A program made the position numbers and the translations under genes. 64,000 bases of DNA, taken from contig NZ_VHSF01000001.1 in NCBI RefSeq assembly GCF_007050985.1, forward strand, positions 868,001-932,000, given 5' to 3'. Source of the stretch: Christiangramia sabulilitoris (GTDB lineage: Bacteria; Bacteroidota; Bacteroidia; Flavobacteriales; Flavobacteriaceae). The notes under the pieces are model-generated. The model did no database searches, was not told the DNA's origin, and saw only the letters and a program-made list of their open reading frames with translations. Within the stretch, counting starts at the first letter, position 1. Every line of letters starts with the position of its first letter. Below, piece after piece: positions 26,024 through 34,618 of the stretch.

Positions 26024-28144
26024 CTAGTAGAATCTTGATCTGTTATCTTCGATCTCAGCCTTTTTCTTTAAAGCTTCAAATACTCTGGATCCTGCCTGTG
26101 CTCTACGAGCTGCACTTTCCTGCTGAGCAAAGCCTTTGTAAGAATCCATAGCCGGAGCTTCGAATTTACTTACTAATTCAGCTATATAAACTCCTTTTTC
26201 ACCTGCAACAGGCTCTGTTAATTTACCAGGCTCCAATGAGAAAACAGCTCCAACTACTTCCGGCTCTTCACCAGCACCAGCCAAGGTAGGACTACTAAGG
26301 TTTACCGCATCTGCCGTTTGAACACTTACACCCTGGTTCCCTGCGATTTCCTGCAAGGTATTCCCTTTGATCCTGTTCTTAATGATCTCAGCTTTCTTCT
26401 TTTTCTTAAGGATAGGCGTAACAACAGATGAAGCTTCCTCCACACTCATTAATCCCTTATCCTTTTTAGAAGTTAACTGAGCAACAATATATCCTGTGGT
26501 AGTTTCGAATCTTCTAACATCCCCAACTTCTGCATCCTCTTCGAAAGCCCATTGCACCACTCTTCTCTGAGCACCTGCACCAGGAATATTCTCTTCCAAA
26601 GCCTTTACGTCTTTTACAGTTTTAACCTCGTAGTTCTCTTTTTTAGCTACTTCTGTAAAGTCACCTTCAGAAGCATTAATCTCGAACTTGGTCACTTCGT
26701 TGAAAAGATCGTTCATGGTCTTTTCTGAAGCCTCGATCTCCCTGGCGATAGTAGCAACCTTAACTGCTCTGGCCGCATCAGTTTGATCATCTATGGAGAT
26801 AACATGGTATCCAAGTGGAGTTTCCACAACCCCGATATCGCCTGTTGAGTTATCAAAAACATAATTTTCAAAAGCTGGTATCATCATACCCGGAGTAAAG
26901 TATCCAAGATCTCCACCCTGTTCTTTATTAGAAGTATCTGCAGAAAACTCTGAAGCGAGCTCTGCAAACTTATCTGCATTGTTTCTGGCGACACTTGCAA
27001 TACTATCTGCAAGCTGCTTTGCTTCTTCTTTATCTCTTCCAGAACCTGCACCCAGCTGAGTACCCTCAAATGAGATAAGAATATGACTAGCCTTAACAGA
27101 ATCTGGAATTGTTTTAGTTTCCACAACCTTACTTAATTTCCAGTATCCATTTTCTTCGTAAGGACCAAAAGTTTCGCCTTCATTCAGGTTAAAGATCGCC
27201 TCTGCATTTTCACCTGTAAAGTCATTTCTAAACTTGAATCTGTTCTCATATGGCAGATCTGAATTGTTACTGATAAAATCAGAATAATCCTCAGTATTGT
27301 CAAATCCAGGTAAAGTATCATTCGCACCAATCGCAGCGTTATATTCCACACGCTCTGCTCTTAAAGCGGTAATTGCTTCTTTAGCTTCAGACTTATCCTC
27401 TGAAGAAGCATTCTCTTCAAAAATCACATATTGAAGACTTCTTGCAGCTTCAGTTTTGAAACGTGCCGGATGACTTTCAATATAAGATTTGATCTCTGCC
27501 TTGGTCACCTCAACTTCAGAATCTGGAATTGAAGAATAAGGGATTTGAACATACTTCATGTTGATATTATCGTTCTGAAGTCTGTAAGCCTGCTCACCTT
27601 CTAAAAGGGTGGCTCCAACCCCTGCACTTACCATGTTGTAATAAGTATTTAACCTTGCAGTATTGGCAAGATTAGAAGTAAACTGCTGCCACTGCTCGTA
27701 AGCCTGTGGTGAAGTCTCCTTTAGGTTAGCAACATATTCTCTTAATCGATTTTCATCGAACATTCCGGCTTCATTAGTGAAATTTGGATTCCCCGCCATT
27801 TGAGAACGCACAAGACTGGTTATCTGTCCTTCTCCGGCTCTTATCCCCAACTCTTCTACCTGCTCTTCCAGGATTACTTCACGTAATTTCTGGTCCCAAA
27901 TACGGTTCACTGCCTGGGTAGTACTAATATTTCTACCCATATTTCTTTCAAATGCCTCCACTTCACGAGCGAATTCCTCTCTGCTGATTTCCTCACCGTT
28001 AACGGTGGCGATCACATTTTGAGAATTTTGAGAGCTTAAGCCTCCATTTCTGATCACATCGGCTAAAACGAAAGAAAATAAAGCCAGTGCAATGATGATA
28101 ATTAAGAAAACAGACCTTTGTCTGATTTTGTTTAATACTGCCAT
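26024..28144 (-). CDS. PpiD-like peptidylprolyl isomerase / periplasmic chaperone
   Basis: A 706-aa inner-membrane-anchored protein: one membrane segment at about residues 11-30, SurA_N-like chaperone region with IATVNGEEISREEFAREV, and a parvulin domain (about 350-450) with KASHILISFEG, GGDLGYFTPGMM and TPLGYHVISI. It assists folding of exported proteins. Last gene of the coaX-to-ppiD operon; 94 bases separate it from the CNNM gene, so a second promoter is possible. Confidence 0.93.
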   Translation of the reverse strand: MAVLNKIRQRSVFLIIIIALALFSFVLADVIRNGGLSSQNSQNVIATVNGEEISREEFAREVEAFERNMGRNISTTQAVNRIWDQKLREVILEEQVEELGIRAGEGQITSLVRSQMAGNPNFTNEAGMFDENRLREYVANLKETSPQAYEQWQQFTSNLANTARLNTYYNMVSAGVGATLLEGEQAYRLQNDNINMKYVQIPYSSIPDSEVEVTKAEIKSYIESHPARFKTEAARSLQYVIFEENASSEDKSEAKEAITALRAERVEYNAAIGANDTLPGFDNTEDYSDFISNNSDLPYENRFKFRNDFTGENAEAIFNLNEGETFGPYEENGYWKLSKVVETKTIPDSVKASHILISFEGTQLGAGSGRDKEEAKQLADSIASVARNNADKFAELASEFSADTSNKEQGGDLGYFTPGMMIPAFENYVFDNSTGDIGVVETPLGYHVISIDDQTDAARAVKVATIAREIEASEKTMNDLFNEVTKFEINASEGDFTEVAKKENYEVKTVKDVKALEENIPGAGAQRRVVQWAFEEDAEVGDVRRFETTTGYIVAQLTSKKDKGLMSVEEASSVVTPILKKKKKAEIIKNRIKGNTLQEIAGNQGVSVQTADAVNLSSPTLAGAGEEPEVVGAVFSLEPGKLTEPVAGEKGVYIAELVSKFEAPAMDSYKGFAQQESAARRAQAGSRVFEALKKKAEIEDNRSRFY

Positions 28145-28238
28145 TTGAATGTATTATTTGTCAAAATATAGGGGGCGAAAATAAGGTTTTTACCCTAATA
28201 ATAAAATTAAAAATTAGCAAATTCTTAACTTTAAAACT

Positions 28239-29525
28239 TTAAGCCTCAGGATCGATTTTTAGTTCTACCAATTCGATTTTGGTATTGGAAGTTTCAATGA
28301 TTTTTATTTCAAAACCATCAATTTTTATAACCTCTCCCGCCTGCGGAATTTCTTCGGTATGATTTACTACAAAACCACTGAGAGTTTCATAGTTTTCACC
28401 CTCGGGAATATCTATTCTATAGGTCTCATTGAGATAATCTACCTCTAATCTCGCTGAGAAACGGAAATGTCCTTCATCAATTTTCTCCTCTATAAGAACT
28501 GCAGAATCGTGTTCATCTTCAATCTCACCAAAAAGTTCTTCTACAATATCCTCTACGGTCATCATTCCACTGGTACCACCATACTCGTCTATCACTACCG
28601 CAATACTTTTACGCTTTTTGATGAGAATATTGAGAACATCCTTGATCCACATGGTTTCCGGAACGAAAATTACCGGAAGAAGAATTGATTTTATTGATTT
28701 TGGCCTTTTGAACAACTCAAAAGAATGCACATAGCCAATGATATCGTCTATAGTTTCATTGTAAACAAGCAGTTTTGACAAGCCGGTTTCTGTAAAAGTA
28801 TCGATAAGGTCGTTTGGATGCTGATTCTGATCTACCGCAATAATCTCTGTTCTTGGAATCATTACCTCCCTCGCTTTAATGTCTGAAAAGGAAAGTGCAT
28901 TCTGAAAGATCTGTATCTCACTATCCACATCTTCATGCTCTTCCACGGTTTCCATTTGTTCGCTGATGAAATTGCCTAATTCCACCTTACTGAAGGCAAG
29001 CTGAACTTCATCACCGTCGGTTTTGAAGAATCGCTTCAGGATGATATCTGAGATCCAGATCACAAATGAAGAAACAAAACTAAAGATCAGGTAAAAAATA
29101 TACGCCGGCACCGCAAAGAATTTCAGCATGGTATTGGCGTAGATCTGAAATATGACCTTCGGAAGAAATTCTGCCGTAAGCAGTATGATAAGCGTGGAAA
29201 TAATAGTTTGAGTTAACAGGCTAAGATCATTGATCACATAGTTAACAAAGCCACTATCAGATTCTATTCCGCCGAGCCAGGCCATGAGCAGGTCTCCCAT
29301 AAAAAAACCATACACCACCAGGGCTATATTGTTCCCCACGAGCATCGTGGCAATAAATTTGGATGGTTTTTTGGTAAGCCGTTTTAAGACGGTAGCCAGA
29401 AAGTCGTTCTGCCTTTTTTCAATTTCAATAAATATTTTATTGGAAGAAACATAGGCGATCTCCATCCCTGAGAAAAATGCAGAAAGCAAAAGAGAACAAA
29501 CAATAATAAGTATATCAACCTCCAT
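28239..29525 (-). CDS. CNNM/CorC (hemolysin) family transporter
   Basis: A 428-aa membrane protein. DUF21/CNNM domain at about residues 5-190 with SAFFSGMEIAYVSSNK and the conserved LVGNNIALV, then a CBS pair (about 205-335, REVMIPRTEI and IDEYGGTSGMMTVEDIVEE) and a C-terminal CorC_HlyC domain (about 345-425). The family exports Mg2+/Co2+. It could be mistaken for the gliding protein GldE, a paralogue, but the neighbours of gldE are absent here. Five bases downstream of the 63-aa gene. Confidence 0.9.
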   Translation of the reverse strand: MEVDILIIVCSLLLSAFFSGMEIAYVSSNKIFIEIEKRQNDFLATVLKRLTKKPSKFIATMLVGNNIALVVYGFFMGDLLMAWLGGIESDSGFVNYVINDLSLLTQTIISTLIILLTAEFLPKVIFQIYANTMLKFFAVPAYIFYLIFSFVSSFVIWISDIILKRFFKTDGDEVQLAFSKVELGNFISEQMETVEEHEDVDSEIQIFQNALSFSDIKAREVMIPRTEIIAVDQNQHPNDLIDTFTETGLSKLLVYNETIDDIIGYVHSFELFKRPKSIKSILLPVIFVPETMWIKDVLNILIKKRKSIAVVIDEYGGTSGMMTVEDIVEELFGEIEDEHDSAVLIEEKIDEGHFRFSARLEVDYLNETYRIDIPEGENYETLSGFVVNHTEEIPQAGEVIKIDGFEIKIIETSNTKIELVELKIDPEA

Positions 29526-29530
29526 TCAGG

Positions 29531-29722
29531 TTATTTGTTACGATCTTCGTATTTACGCCGAAAACGCCTTTTAAAGAAGAACATAAAGATAGCTATGGCT
29601 ACAAAGAAAAGGAATAAATAGGCCCGGTTCCTTTCTGTACTCCATATTCTTACAGCTTCGAAAAGAAAGAAAGCCGCAAAGAACAAATAGGCGTATTCAA
29701 AATATCTAAAAAATTTATTCAT
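29531..29722 (-). CDS. 63-aa two-segment membrane protein
   Basis: MNKFFRYFEYAYLFFAAFFL starts an aromatic-rich first membrane segment; a second (AYLFLFFVAIAIFMFFF) follows, then a very basic tail (KRRFRRKYEDRNK). It overlaps lptC by eight bases and precedes the CNNM gene by five, a constant slot in Flavobacteria operons of this type as far as I recall. Function unknown; not otherwise recognised. Confidence 0.8.
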   Translation of the reverse strand: MNKFFRYFEYAYLFFAAFFLFEAVRIWSTERNRAYLFLFFVAIAIFMFFFKRRFRRKYEDRNK

Positions 29723-30284
29723 TATCCTCTTCTTCTATGATTTGTATCCCCTTGTTGGTTCTTGATCGAAAATTACTGAAATCCTGATTAGAATCAAAAC
29801 CCAGGTCTTCGGTATAGGAACCATCAGGAAATCTAATGGTATTTGGTTTATCTGTAAAGATCCAGCTGCGATCCTGATCCCAGAATATCTGGCTGGCTTC
29901 AAGCCTGGTACTATCTGCAGTAAGGATCACTACATTTCCCTGCAGATCTATAAGCTGGGTCTTTTCATACACGATCCCATAATCCGCATTTACCGTATTC
30001 TTTTGATTCTGTTCGTCAAAAAACTCGACTTCAACGCCCTGTGGAAATTCACGGTAAGGAAATGATTTATTGGTAAAGTCCAGCATTTTAGGACTTTTAA
30101 GAGTGGCCACCAATCTGCCTGAATCTGTAAATTTCAGGTTAATACCTTCAGCAATAGCCTGAGGAGCATCTTCTTCAAGACTAAAAGCCCTTACCTCCCT
30201 CAGGTTACCCTCGCATGAAAAAAGCATTGTCACGCCAAGAAGCGTGACAATGCCATTAATAATATTACTATATGTAAATTTCAT
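29715..30284 (-). CDS. lptC: LPS export protein LptC
   Basis: A 189-aa periplasmic component of the Lpt bridge. It has a lipoprotein signal with Cys24 (LFSCEGN), as common in Bacteroidetes LptC. The beta-jellyroll region carries NLKFTDSGRLVATLKSPKM, FPQGVEVEFFDEQNQKN and DLQGNVVILTADSTRLEASQIFWDQ, which resemble LptC/LptA repeats. It receives LPS from LptBFG and passes it to LptA. Confidence 0.9.
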   Translation of the reverse strand: MKFTYSNIINGIVTLLGVTMLFSCEGNLREVRAFSLEEDAPQAIAEGINLKFTDSGRLVATLKSPKMLDFTNKSFPYREFPQGVEVEFFDEQNQKNTVNADYGIVYEKTQLIDLQGNVVILTADSTRLEASQIFWDQDRSWIFTDKPNTIRFPDGSYTEDLGFDSNQDFSNFRSRTNKGIQIIEEEDNE

Positions 30285-30285
30285 C

Positions 30286-31659
30286 TTAAAGGTTCGGGAT
30301 ACGAACGGTCTCTCCGATCCAGCATCCTATAGAAATAGCGTCACCAGCGTTTTTACTAGACTGGAATACGTCAGATTTCTGTGGCGCTCTACCCTTATAG
30401 GCAGCAGCAGCCTGATTTGCATTACCAGAGATCGAAGGATCTACTCTCGCAGCTCTGGAAGCATAGTCTGCAGCTAACCAGTATACTGCTCTTTTGCTGA
30501 ATGCATCTTCTCCACAATTGTTCGCACTCTGAGCATACATGCTGGCGATTTGAAGATATGCACTACCTAGTGATGGTTTAGCCTGAAGCGCTTTATTGTA
30601 AAAAGTTCTCGCCTGGCCAAAACTACCTTTTTCCTTGTAGTTATTAGCAATTCTATAATAGATCTTCGCTTTATCAGATTTGTTGGTCTCCAATTCAGCA
30701 GCTTCATTATAATATTCCAGCGCTTTATTTCTGTTTCCTTCAGATTCAGCTAACTGTCCTAAAGAATAAGCAGACTTTGCAGAAGGCTGTAATTTGTGTA
30801 AAGCTTCAGATACCTGGATAAACAGAGGATCTTCAGTACAATCTTTAGCAGAAAGTCTTGCATTAACATTTTTCAACCAGTTTACATCTGCTTGTTTGCT
30901 GTCAAAATCTTTTTTATAAAGCGGTACCAGGTTATCACAATCTGCTCTGGCTCCAAGCTTGGCGTTGATCGCTTCTTTAACTTTACTATAGTTAGCAAGG
31001 TTGATCTCCGCATACTGTATCTGCTTTTGCTCCTTTGAAGTAAGGCTTGCACCCTCTTCCTGCTTCTTTAAAAGAGGCGCAAGGTTCTCTGCAGCTTCGT
31101 TCTCTTCTTCTTCGATCTTAGCGAAAACACGGTCATAGTTTTCAAAAACATCCTGAAGAGACTTTTCTCCTTCATCCTGCATCTCAACCATCAGGTCAAA
31201 ATATGCATAAAGACCTTTCGGGCTCTTAAAGTTATCTTTATCCTCAGTATAAGCCTTATCGAAAGCCATGTACTGGTCTTCCTTATCTCCAATTTTGTTG
31301 TCGAACTTTAATAAAGCTATATCTGAATAGATCTTCCCCTTGGAAGTTTTAGTTGGATAAAGCTCCAGCCTGGTTTCCCAAACTGATATTAGCTCCTCCA
31401 CTAATTCTTTCTTATCGCCCTGTTCAGCTTTATCAATCTTATGCTCTAAAGCTCTTTCAAGGTATTGATAGGTTGCAAGGCTATATTTTGGGCACTCCTC
31501 TTTTACTTTCATTAAAGCAGGATAAGCCGCGTCGTAATTTTTCGCTTTTGCATCATCATAAGCCAAAGCCGCCATAGTAGCGCAATCACCAGATTGTGCA
31601 CTTACAGACCCTAAACCAGACAAAGCAATTGTCATTAGTGCTAGAAATCTCTTTTTCAT
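30286..31659 (-). CDS. secreted TPR protein
   Basis: A 457-aa protein with a cleavable signal (MKKRFLALMTIALSGLGSVSA). The central and C-terminal parts contain tetratricopeptide repeats, best seen at AYSLGQLAESEGNRNKALEY and KIYYRIANNYKEKGSFGQA. It starts 21 bases after the OMP gene and ends one base before lptC. Probably a periplasmic scaffold for envelope biogenesis; the partner is unknown. Confidence 0.85.
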   Translation of the reverse strand: MKKRFLALMTIALSGLGSVSAQSGDCATMAALAYDDAKAKNYDAAYPALMKVKEECPKYSLATYQYLERALEHKIDKAEQGDKKELVEELISVWETRLELYPTKTSKGKIYSDIALLKFDNKIGDKEDQYMAFDKAYTEDKDNFKSPKGLYAYFDLMVEMQDEGEKSLQDVFENYDRVFAKIEEEENEAAENLAPLLKKQEEGASLTSKEQKQIQYAEINLANYSKVKEAINAKLGARADCDNLVPLYKKDFDSKQADVNWLKNVNARLSAKDCTEDPLFIQVSEALHKLQPSAKSAYSLGQLAESEGNRNKALEYYNEAAELETNKSDKAKIYYRIANNYKEKGSFGQARTFYNKALQAKPSLGSAYLQIASMYAQSANNCGEDAFSKRAVYWLAADYASRAARVDPSISGNANQAAAAYKGRAPQKSDVFQSSKNAGDAISIGCWIGETVRIPNL

Positions 31660-31680
31660 TTCGTTGTTTTATTGTAGTGG

Positions 31681-32925
31681 TTAATTAAATTTTCTCTTCG
31701 TGAACCATTTATCGTTTAAAGAAAGTCCAACTGACAGTCTTAAAAAGTTCTCCTGAATTAATCCTGAATCCTTGGTACCTCTTTGTCCAAGCTCGATTCC
31801 CAAATTAATGTTGGAGAAATTTGATCCTACTGGCAAACCTAATCCAAAAGATATGCCAAACTCATCAATAGACTCGTCATTCACCATTAGCCCTGTCTCA
31901 TCATACCTGAACCCAGCCCTGTAAACTACTCGTTCTAAATAGTTTGAAAACGAATTATACTGGGGAATATAAAATCCTCCAATAGAAAACTGCGAGGCAT
32001 CATCATATTGCCCATTATCACCTCTAAATCTAAAACTATCCTCGTATGACGAAGATCCAATGCTGGCATATTCGGCTCCAACAAACCATTTATTTTGTTC
32101 TCCCAAACCAGCACCAATGCTGATTTTAGAAGGAAATTCAAACTGCGAATCCAACAGGTCAAGTTCTCGAAAATCTATTGTACGTCCGGTCCCACTGCTA
32201 AAATCCACCGTAGAGATCTCTCTGAAATTTTCAGAATCAAGATCCATTGCCGGCGCATAAGTAGAAGCCAGGTGCAACTTAAGACTCTCATTAAGCATTT
32301 TCTGATAGTTAACTCCAAAGTTAAAGGTAAATCCTCTAATATCAGACCTGTTAACATCAGTTGTACCATATTGCAGCTCTGCCCTGTTTATACTTTGCGA
32401 ATTCTGGAAATTTCCAAAGTTATAATTCGCATCAACTCCAAGGCTCAAATCATTAGTCACTGCCCATCCTACAGAAAGGAAGACCTTGTTCATTCCACCC
32501 CTACCGGTTAACAAACTCGCTGAACCTTCTTCAGAATCCAGAATCCTGTAACCTACAGAAGTATAAGGAAGAACACCCAGTCCCACACCTACCTTTTTAC
32601 TCACCGGAAAGGCAAGAGAAAGATAATCCAGGGAACTGATCTTGGCATTATCACTGGCACTTTCACTCTCCAGCTTAATCCTGTCGTGACTGGCTCCAAC
32701 GGCGTAATTAGTTAGACGCAGTCTACCGTATCCTGCAGGATTCTGCATATTAATATGTATACTATCTGCAAAGATACTTAATCCTCCCATAGATCTGTTC
32801 TCTACGGTACCCTTAAAGTTCGTTAAACCAATGCCGTAATATGAATAAGGCGAAGAAACGTTTTCCTGTGCTTCAGCGATGAATGCTGAAAAAAAAGCTA
32901 CGATTACTATAAATCGTTTTATCAT
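31681..32925 (-). CDS. outer membrane beta-barrel protein
   Basis: A 414-aa protein with a signal peptide (to about residue 19, AEAQ) followed by alternating beta-strand patterns typical of FadL/OmpP1-like barrels (SPYSYYGIGLTNFKGTVENRSMGG, NPAGYGRLRLTNYAVG). It ends SLNDKWFTKRKFN; a terminal aromatic is lacking by one residue. Substrate unknown. It overlaps coaX by four bases. Confidence 0.85.
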   Translation of the reverse strand: MIKRFIVIVAFFSAFIAEAQENVSSPYSYYGIGLTNFKGTVENRSMGGLSIFADSIHINMQNPAGYGRLRLTNYAVGASHDRIKLESESASDNAKISSLDYLSLAFPVSKKVGVGLGVLPYTSVGYRILDSEEGSASLLTGRGGMNKVFLSVGWAVTNDLSLGVDANYNFGNFQNSQSINRAELQYGTTDVNRSDIRGFTFNFGVNYQKMLNESLKLHLASTYAPAMDLDSENFREISTVDFSSGTGRTIDFRELDLLDSQFEFPSKISIGAGLGEQNKWFVGAEYASIGSSSYEDSFRFRGDNGQYDDASQFSIGGFYIPQYNSFSNYLERVVYRAGFRYDETGLMVNDESIDEFGISFGLGLPVGSNFSNINLGIELGQRGTKDSGLIQENFLRLSVGLSLNDKWFTKRKFN

Positions 32926-33653
32926 TGAGTCCTGTTAAATTCTAGAATGAAATTGAGTCCTTCTAACAAAAAATTTGAGTTGGCAAATATGCTATTTTTT
33001 AATGGTATAGACAAAACTTGGCTATCACCACCCGTAAAAATTACTGTTAAATCTTCAAATTGAGAGCTATAGGCTTCTATAGTCCCCTGCAATTCCATTT
33101 TTATACCGTTGATAATTCCGGATAGAATACTGGTTTCAGTAGTATTACCAATCAATTGGGCTTCCGGCTTCGCATCTACTAACGGCAATTTTGACGTAAA
33201 CTTGTGCAGACTCTTAAATCTCATATTTAAACCCGGTGAGATCGCACCTCCCAGATATTCTTCTTTTGCGGTTTTTATATCGTATGTAATACAGGTTCCG
33301 GCATCAATGATCAAAACATTTTTGGCCGGATAGGCATTTACGGCAGCAGCGACCAGCGCGATCCTGTCCTTACCTAAAGTTTCGGGAGAAGCATATTTAT
33401 TTTTAAAAGGAACCGGGCTTAAATGATCTAATAACATCACCGGAAATACTTTTATTATCGTTGAGATCATCTCTTTTTCACCGGAAGAGACACTTGAAAC
33501 TATCGAATTATCGATTCCGGGATATTTTCTTTGAATTTTTTCAAGCTTCTCTGAAAATTTTTCTTTTTCGAAATTTTGCTTTTCCAGCAATCTATTGTTT
33601 TGAAAAACAGCGGTCTTCACAGAGGTATTTCCAACATCAATAACTAAATTCAT
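32922..33653 (-). CDS. coaX: type III pantothenate kinase
   Basis: A 243-aa cytosolic kinase for the first step of CoA synthesis. Acetate-kinase-fold motifs: NLVIDVGNTSVKTAVF (phosphate binding), LGKDRIALVAAAVNAYP, LIIDAGTCITYD and GGAISPGLNMR. The ATG at 33651-33653 is chosen because the family begins here and because a promoter element lies upstream at 33673; a longer frame start at 33740 would overlap that promoter. First gene of the seven-gene envelope operon. Confidence 0.95.
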   Translation of the reverse strand: MNLVIDVGNTSVKTAVFQNNRLLEKQNFEKEKFSEKLEKIQRKYPGIDNSIVSSVSSGEKEMISTIIKVFPVMLLDHLSPVPFKNKYASPETLGKDRIALVAAAVNAYPAKNVLIIDAGTCITYDIKTAKEEYLGGAISPGLNMRFKSLHKFTSKLPLVDAKPEAQLIGNTTETSILSGIINGIKMELQGTIEAYSSQFEDLTVIFTGGDSQVLSIPLKNSIFANSNFLLEGLNFILEFNRTQ

Positions 33654-33672
33654 CCAGATTTTCTTAGGAAAG

Positions 33673-33680
33673 CAAAAATA
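33673..33680 (-). promoter_or_regulatory. promoter -7 element of the coaX operon
   Basis: TATTTTTG on the minus strand, 20 bases before the coaX ATG, matches TAnnTTTG. It is divergent from the tRNA promoter. Confidence 0.6.
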
Positions 33681-33705
33681 CAAAAGCATTTTTTTAAAAT
33701 TTCCT

Positions 33706-33736
33706 TTGTGAGTTCCTAAAAATGAAATTATATTTG
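33706..33736 (+). promoter_or_regulatory. promoter of tRNA-Phe
   Basis: TTG at 33706-33708, 20 bases, then TATATTTG at 33729-33736. This fits the Bacteroidetes consensus; the tRNA begins 22 bases further on. Confidence 0.7.
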
Positions 33737-33757
33737 CCACCGCTTAAACAAGCAACT

Positions 33758-33830
33758 GGTGCCTTAGCTCAGTTGGTAGAGCAAAGGACTGAAAATCCTT
33801 GTGTCCCTGGTTCGATTCCTGGAGGCACCA
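33758..33830 (+). tRNA. tRNA-Phe (anticodon GAA)
   Basis: A 73-nt cloverleaf: acceptor GGTGCCT/AGGCACC, D-arm with AGCTCAGTTGGTAGAGC, anticodon stem AAGGA/TCCTT with loop CTGAAAA (GAA at 33791-33793), and T-arm CCTGG-TTCGATT-CCTGG, which has a U-U mismatch in the middle of the T-stem. CCA is not fully encoded (CC followed by T). The 3' end from 33819 on is repeated twice downstream as part of the GIY-YIG cassette. Confidence 0.97.
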
Positions 33831-33835
33831 CCTTA

Positions 33836-33873
33836 AAACCCTGAACTTTTAGTTCGGGGTTTTTTAATTTTAG
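33836..33873 (+). terminator. tRNA-Phe terminator (copy 1 of 3)
   Basis: AAAACCCTGAAC / GTTCGGGGTTTTTT hairpin with T-run. Further copies are at 34205-34240 and 34574-34610 in the repeats. Confidence 0.85.
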
Positions 33874-33877
33874 GCCT

Positions 33878-34162
33878 ATGCATTATCTATATATACTTTA
33901 TTCTCAAAAATTGAATAGATTTTATACAGGGGAAACTTCTGACTTACAGGCAAGATTAGAAATGCATAATACCCATCATTTTAAAAAAGCTTTCACGAAA
34001 CCGGCAGATGTCTGGACTTTAAAATTAAAATTCGAAACAAGGACAAGAGATGAAGCCAGACACCTTGAGCTTTTTATAAAAAGAATGAAAAGCAGAAAAT
34101 TCATTGAAAAAATCATACATAATCCACTCATTTTAGCGGAGATTTTAGCTGGAAGATCCTGA
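33878..34162 (+). CDS. small GIY-YIG nuclease domain protein
   Basis: A 94-aa single-domain protein. The GIY part is MHYLYILYSQKLNRFY and the YIG part is YTGETSD, followed by the helix with Arg (LQARLEMHN) and a C-terminal FIKRMKSRKFIEKII basic helix; the metal-binding Glu is probably in EARHLELF. Related to the UPF0213/YhbQ-like group of predicted endonucleases. It lies 48 bases after tRNA-Phe, behind the tRNA terminator, so expression needs read-through or a weak internal promoter. It is part of a tandemly duplicated cassette; a mobile or homing role is inference. Confidence 0.88.
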   Translation: MHYLYILYSQKLNRFYTGETSDLQARLEMHNTHHFKKAFTKPADVWTLKLKFETRTRDEARHLELFIKRMKSRKFIEKIIHNPLILAEILAGRS

Positions 34163-34187
34163 CCCTGGTTCCCCCGATGCTTCGGGG

Positions 34188-34556
34188 CTGGAGGCACCAC
34201 CTTAAAACCCTGAACTTTTTAGTTCGGGATTTTTTAATTTTAGGCTTATGCATTATCTATATATACTTTATTCTCAAAAATTGAATAGATTTTATACAGG
34301 GGAAACTTCTGACTTACAGGCAAGATTAGAAATGCATAATACCCATCATTTTAAAAAAGCTTTCACAAAACCGGCAGATGACTGGACTTTAAAATTAATA
34401 TTCGAAACAAATACAAGAAATGAAGCCAAACAACTTTAGCTTTTTATAAAAAGAATGAAAAGCAGAAAATTCATTGAAAAAATCATACATAATCCTCTCA
34501 TTTTAGCGGAGATATTGGCTGAAAGATCCTGACCTGGTTCCCCCGATGCTTCGGGG
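34188..34556 (+). repeat. 369-bp tandem unit B
   Basis: Near-identical copy of unit A at a constant offset of 369-370 bases: tRNA 3' end, terminator, GIY-YIG pseudogene, T-arm fragment and CCCCGATGCTTCGGGG palindrome. Confidence 0.9.
34248..34532 (+). pseudogene. GIY-YIG gene copy with a nonsense mutation
   Basis: Same length and nearly the same sequence as the intact copy at 33878. A single change of GAG to TAG at 34437-34439, in the segment corresponding to EARHLELF, truncates it after 63 residues; the remaining frame continues intact to a TGA at 34530-34532. The basic C-terminal helix is lost, so it is probably inactive. The low divergence shows a recent duplication. Confidence 0.88.
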
Positions 34557-34618
34557 CTGGAGGCACCACCTTAAAACCCTGAACTTTTTAGTTCGGGGTT
34601 TTTTAATTTTAGGTCTAT
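34557..34618 (+). repeat. partial tandem unit C
   Basis: Third copy of the tRNA 3' end and terminator (CTGGAGGCACC through TTTTAATTTTAGG), ending at an ATG that corresponds to the GIY-YIG start; after it the sequence is unrelated and a stop follows within four codons. It marks the downstream boundary of the array. Confidence 0.85.

Larger units (their letters stand above)
33819..34187 (+). repeat. 369-bp tandem unit A (tRNA 3' end, terminator, GIY-YIG gene, hairpin)
   Basis: Begins at CTGGAGGCACCACC, the tRNA-Phe 3' end, then the terminator AAAACCCTGAAC / AGTTCGGGGTTTT, the GIY-YIG gene, and finally a partial T-arm (CCCTGGTTC) followed by the palindrome CCCCGATGCTTCGGGG. Unit B follows directly and is nearly identical. 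Confidence 0.9.

Noticed and set aside
28239-29525. Assignment of the CNNM/CorC gene as gldE
   Set aside because: GldE is a paralogue that normally lies next to gldD and ssb; here the neighbours are lptC and ppiD.
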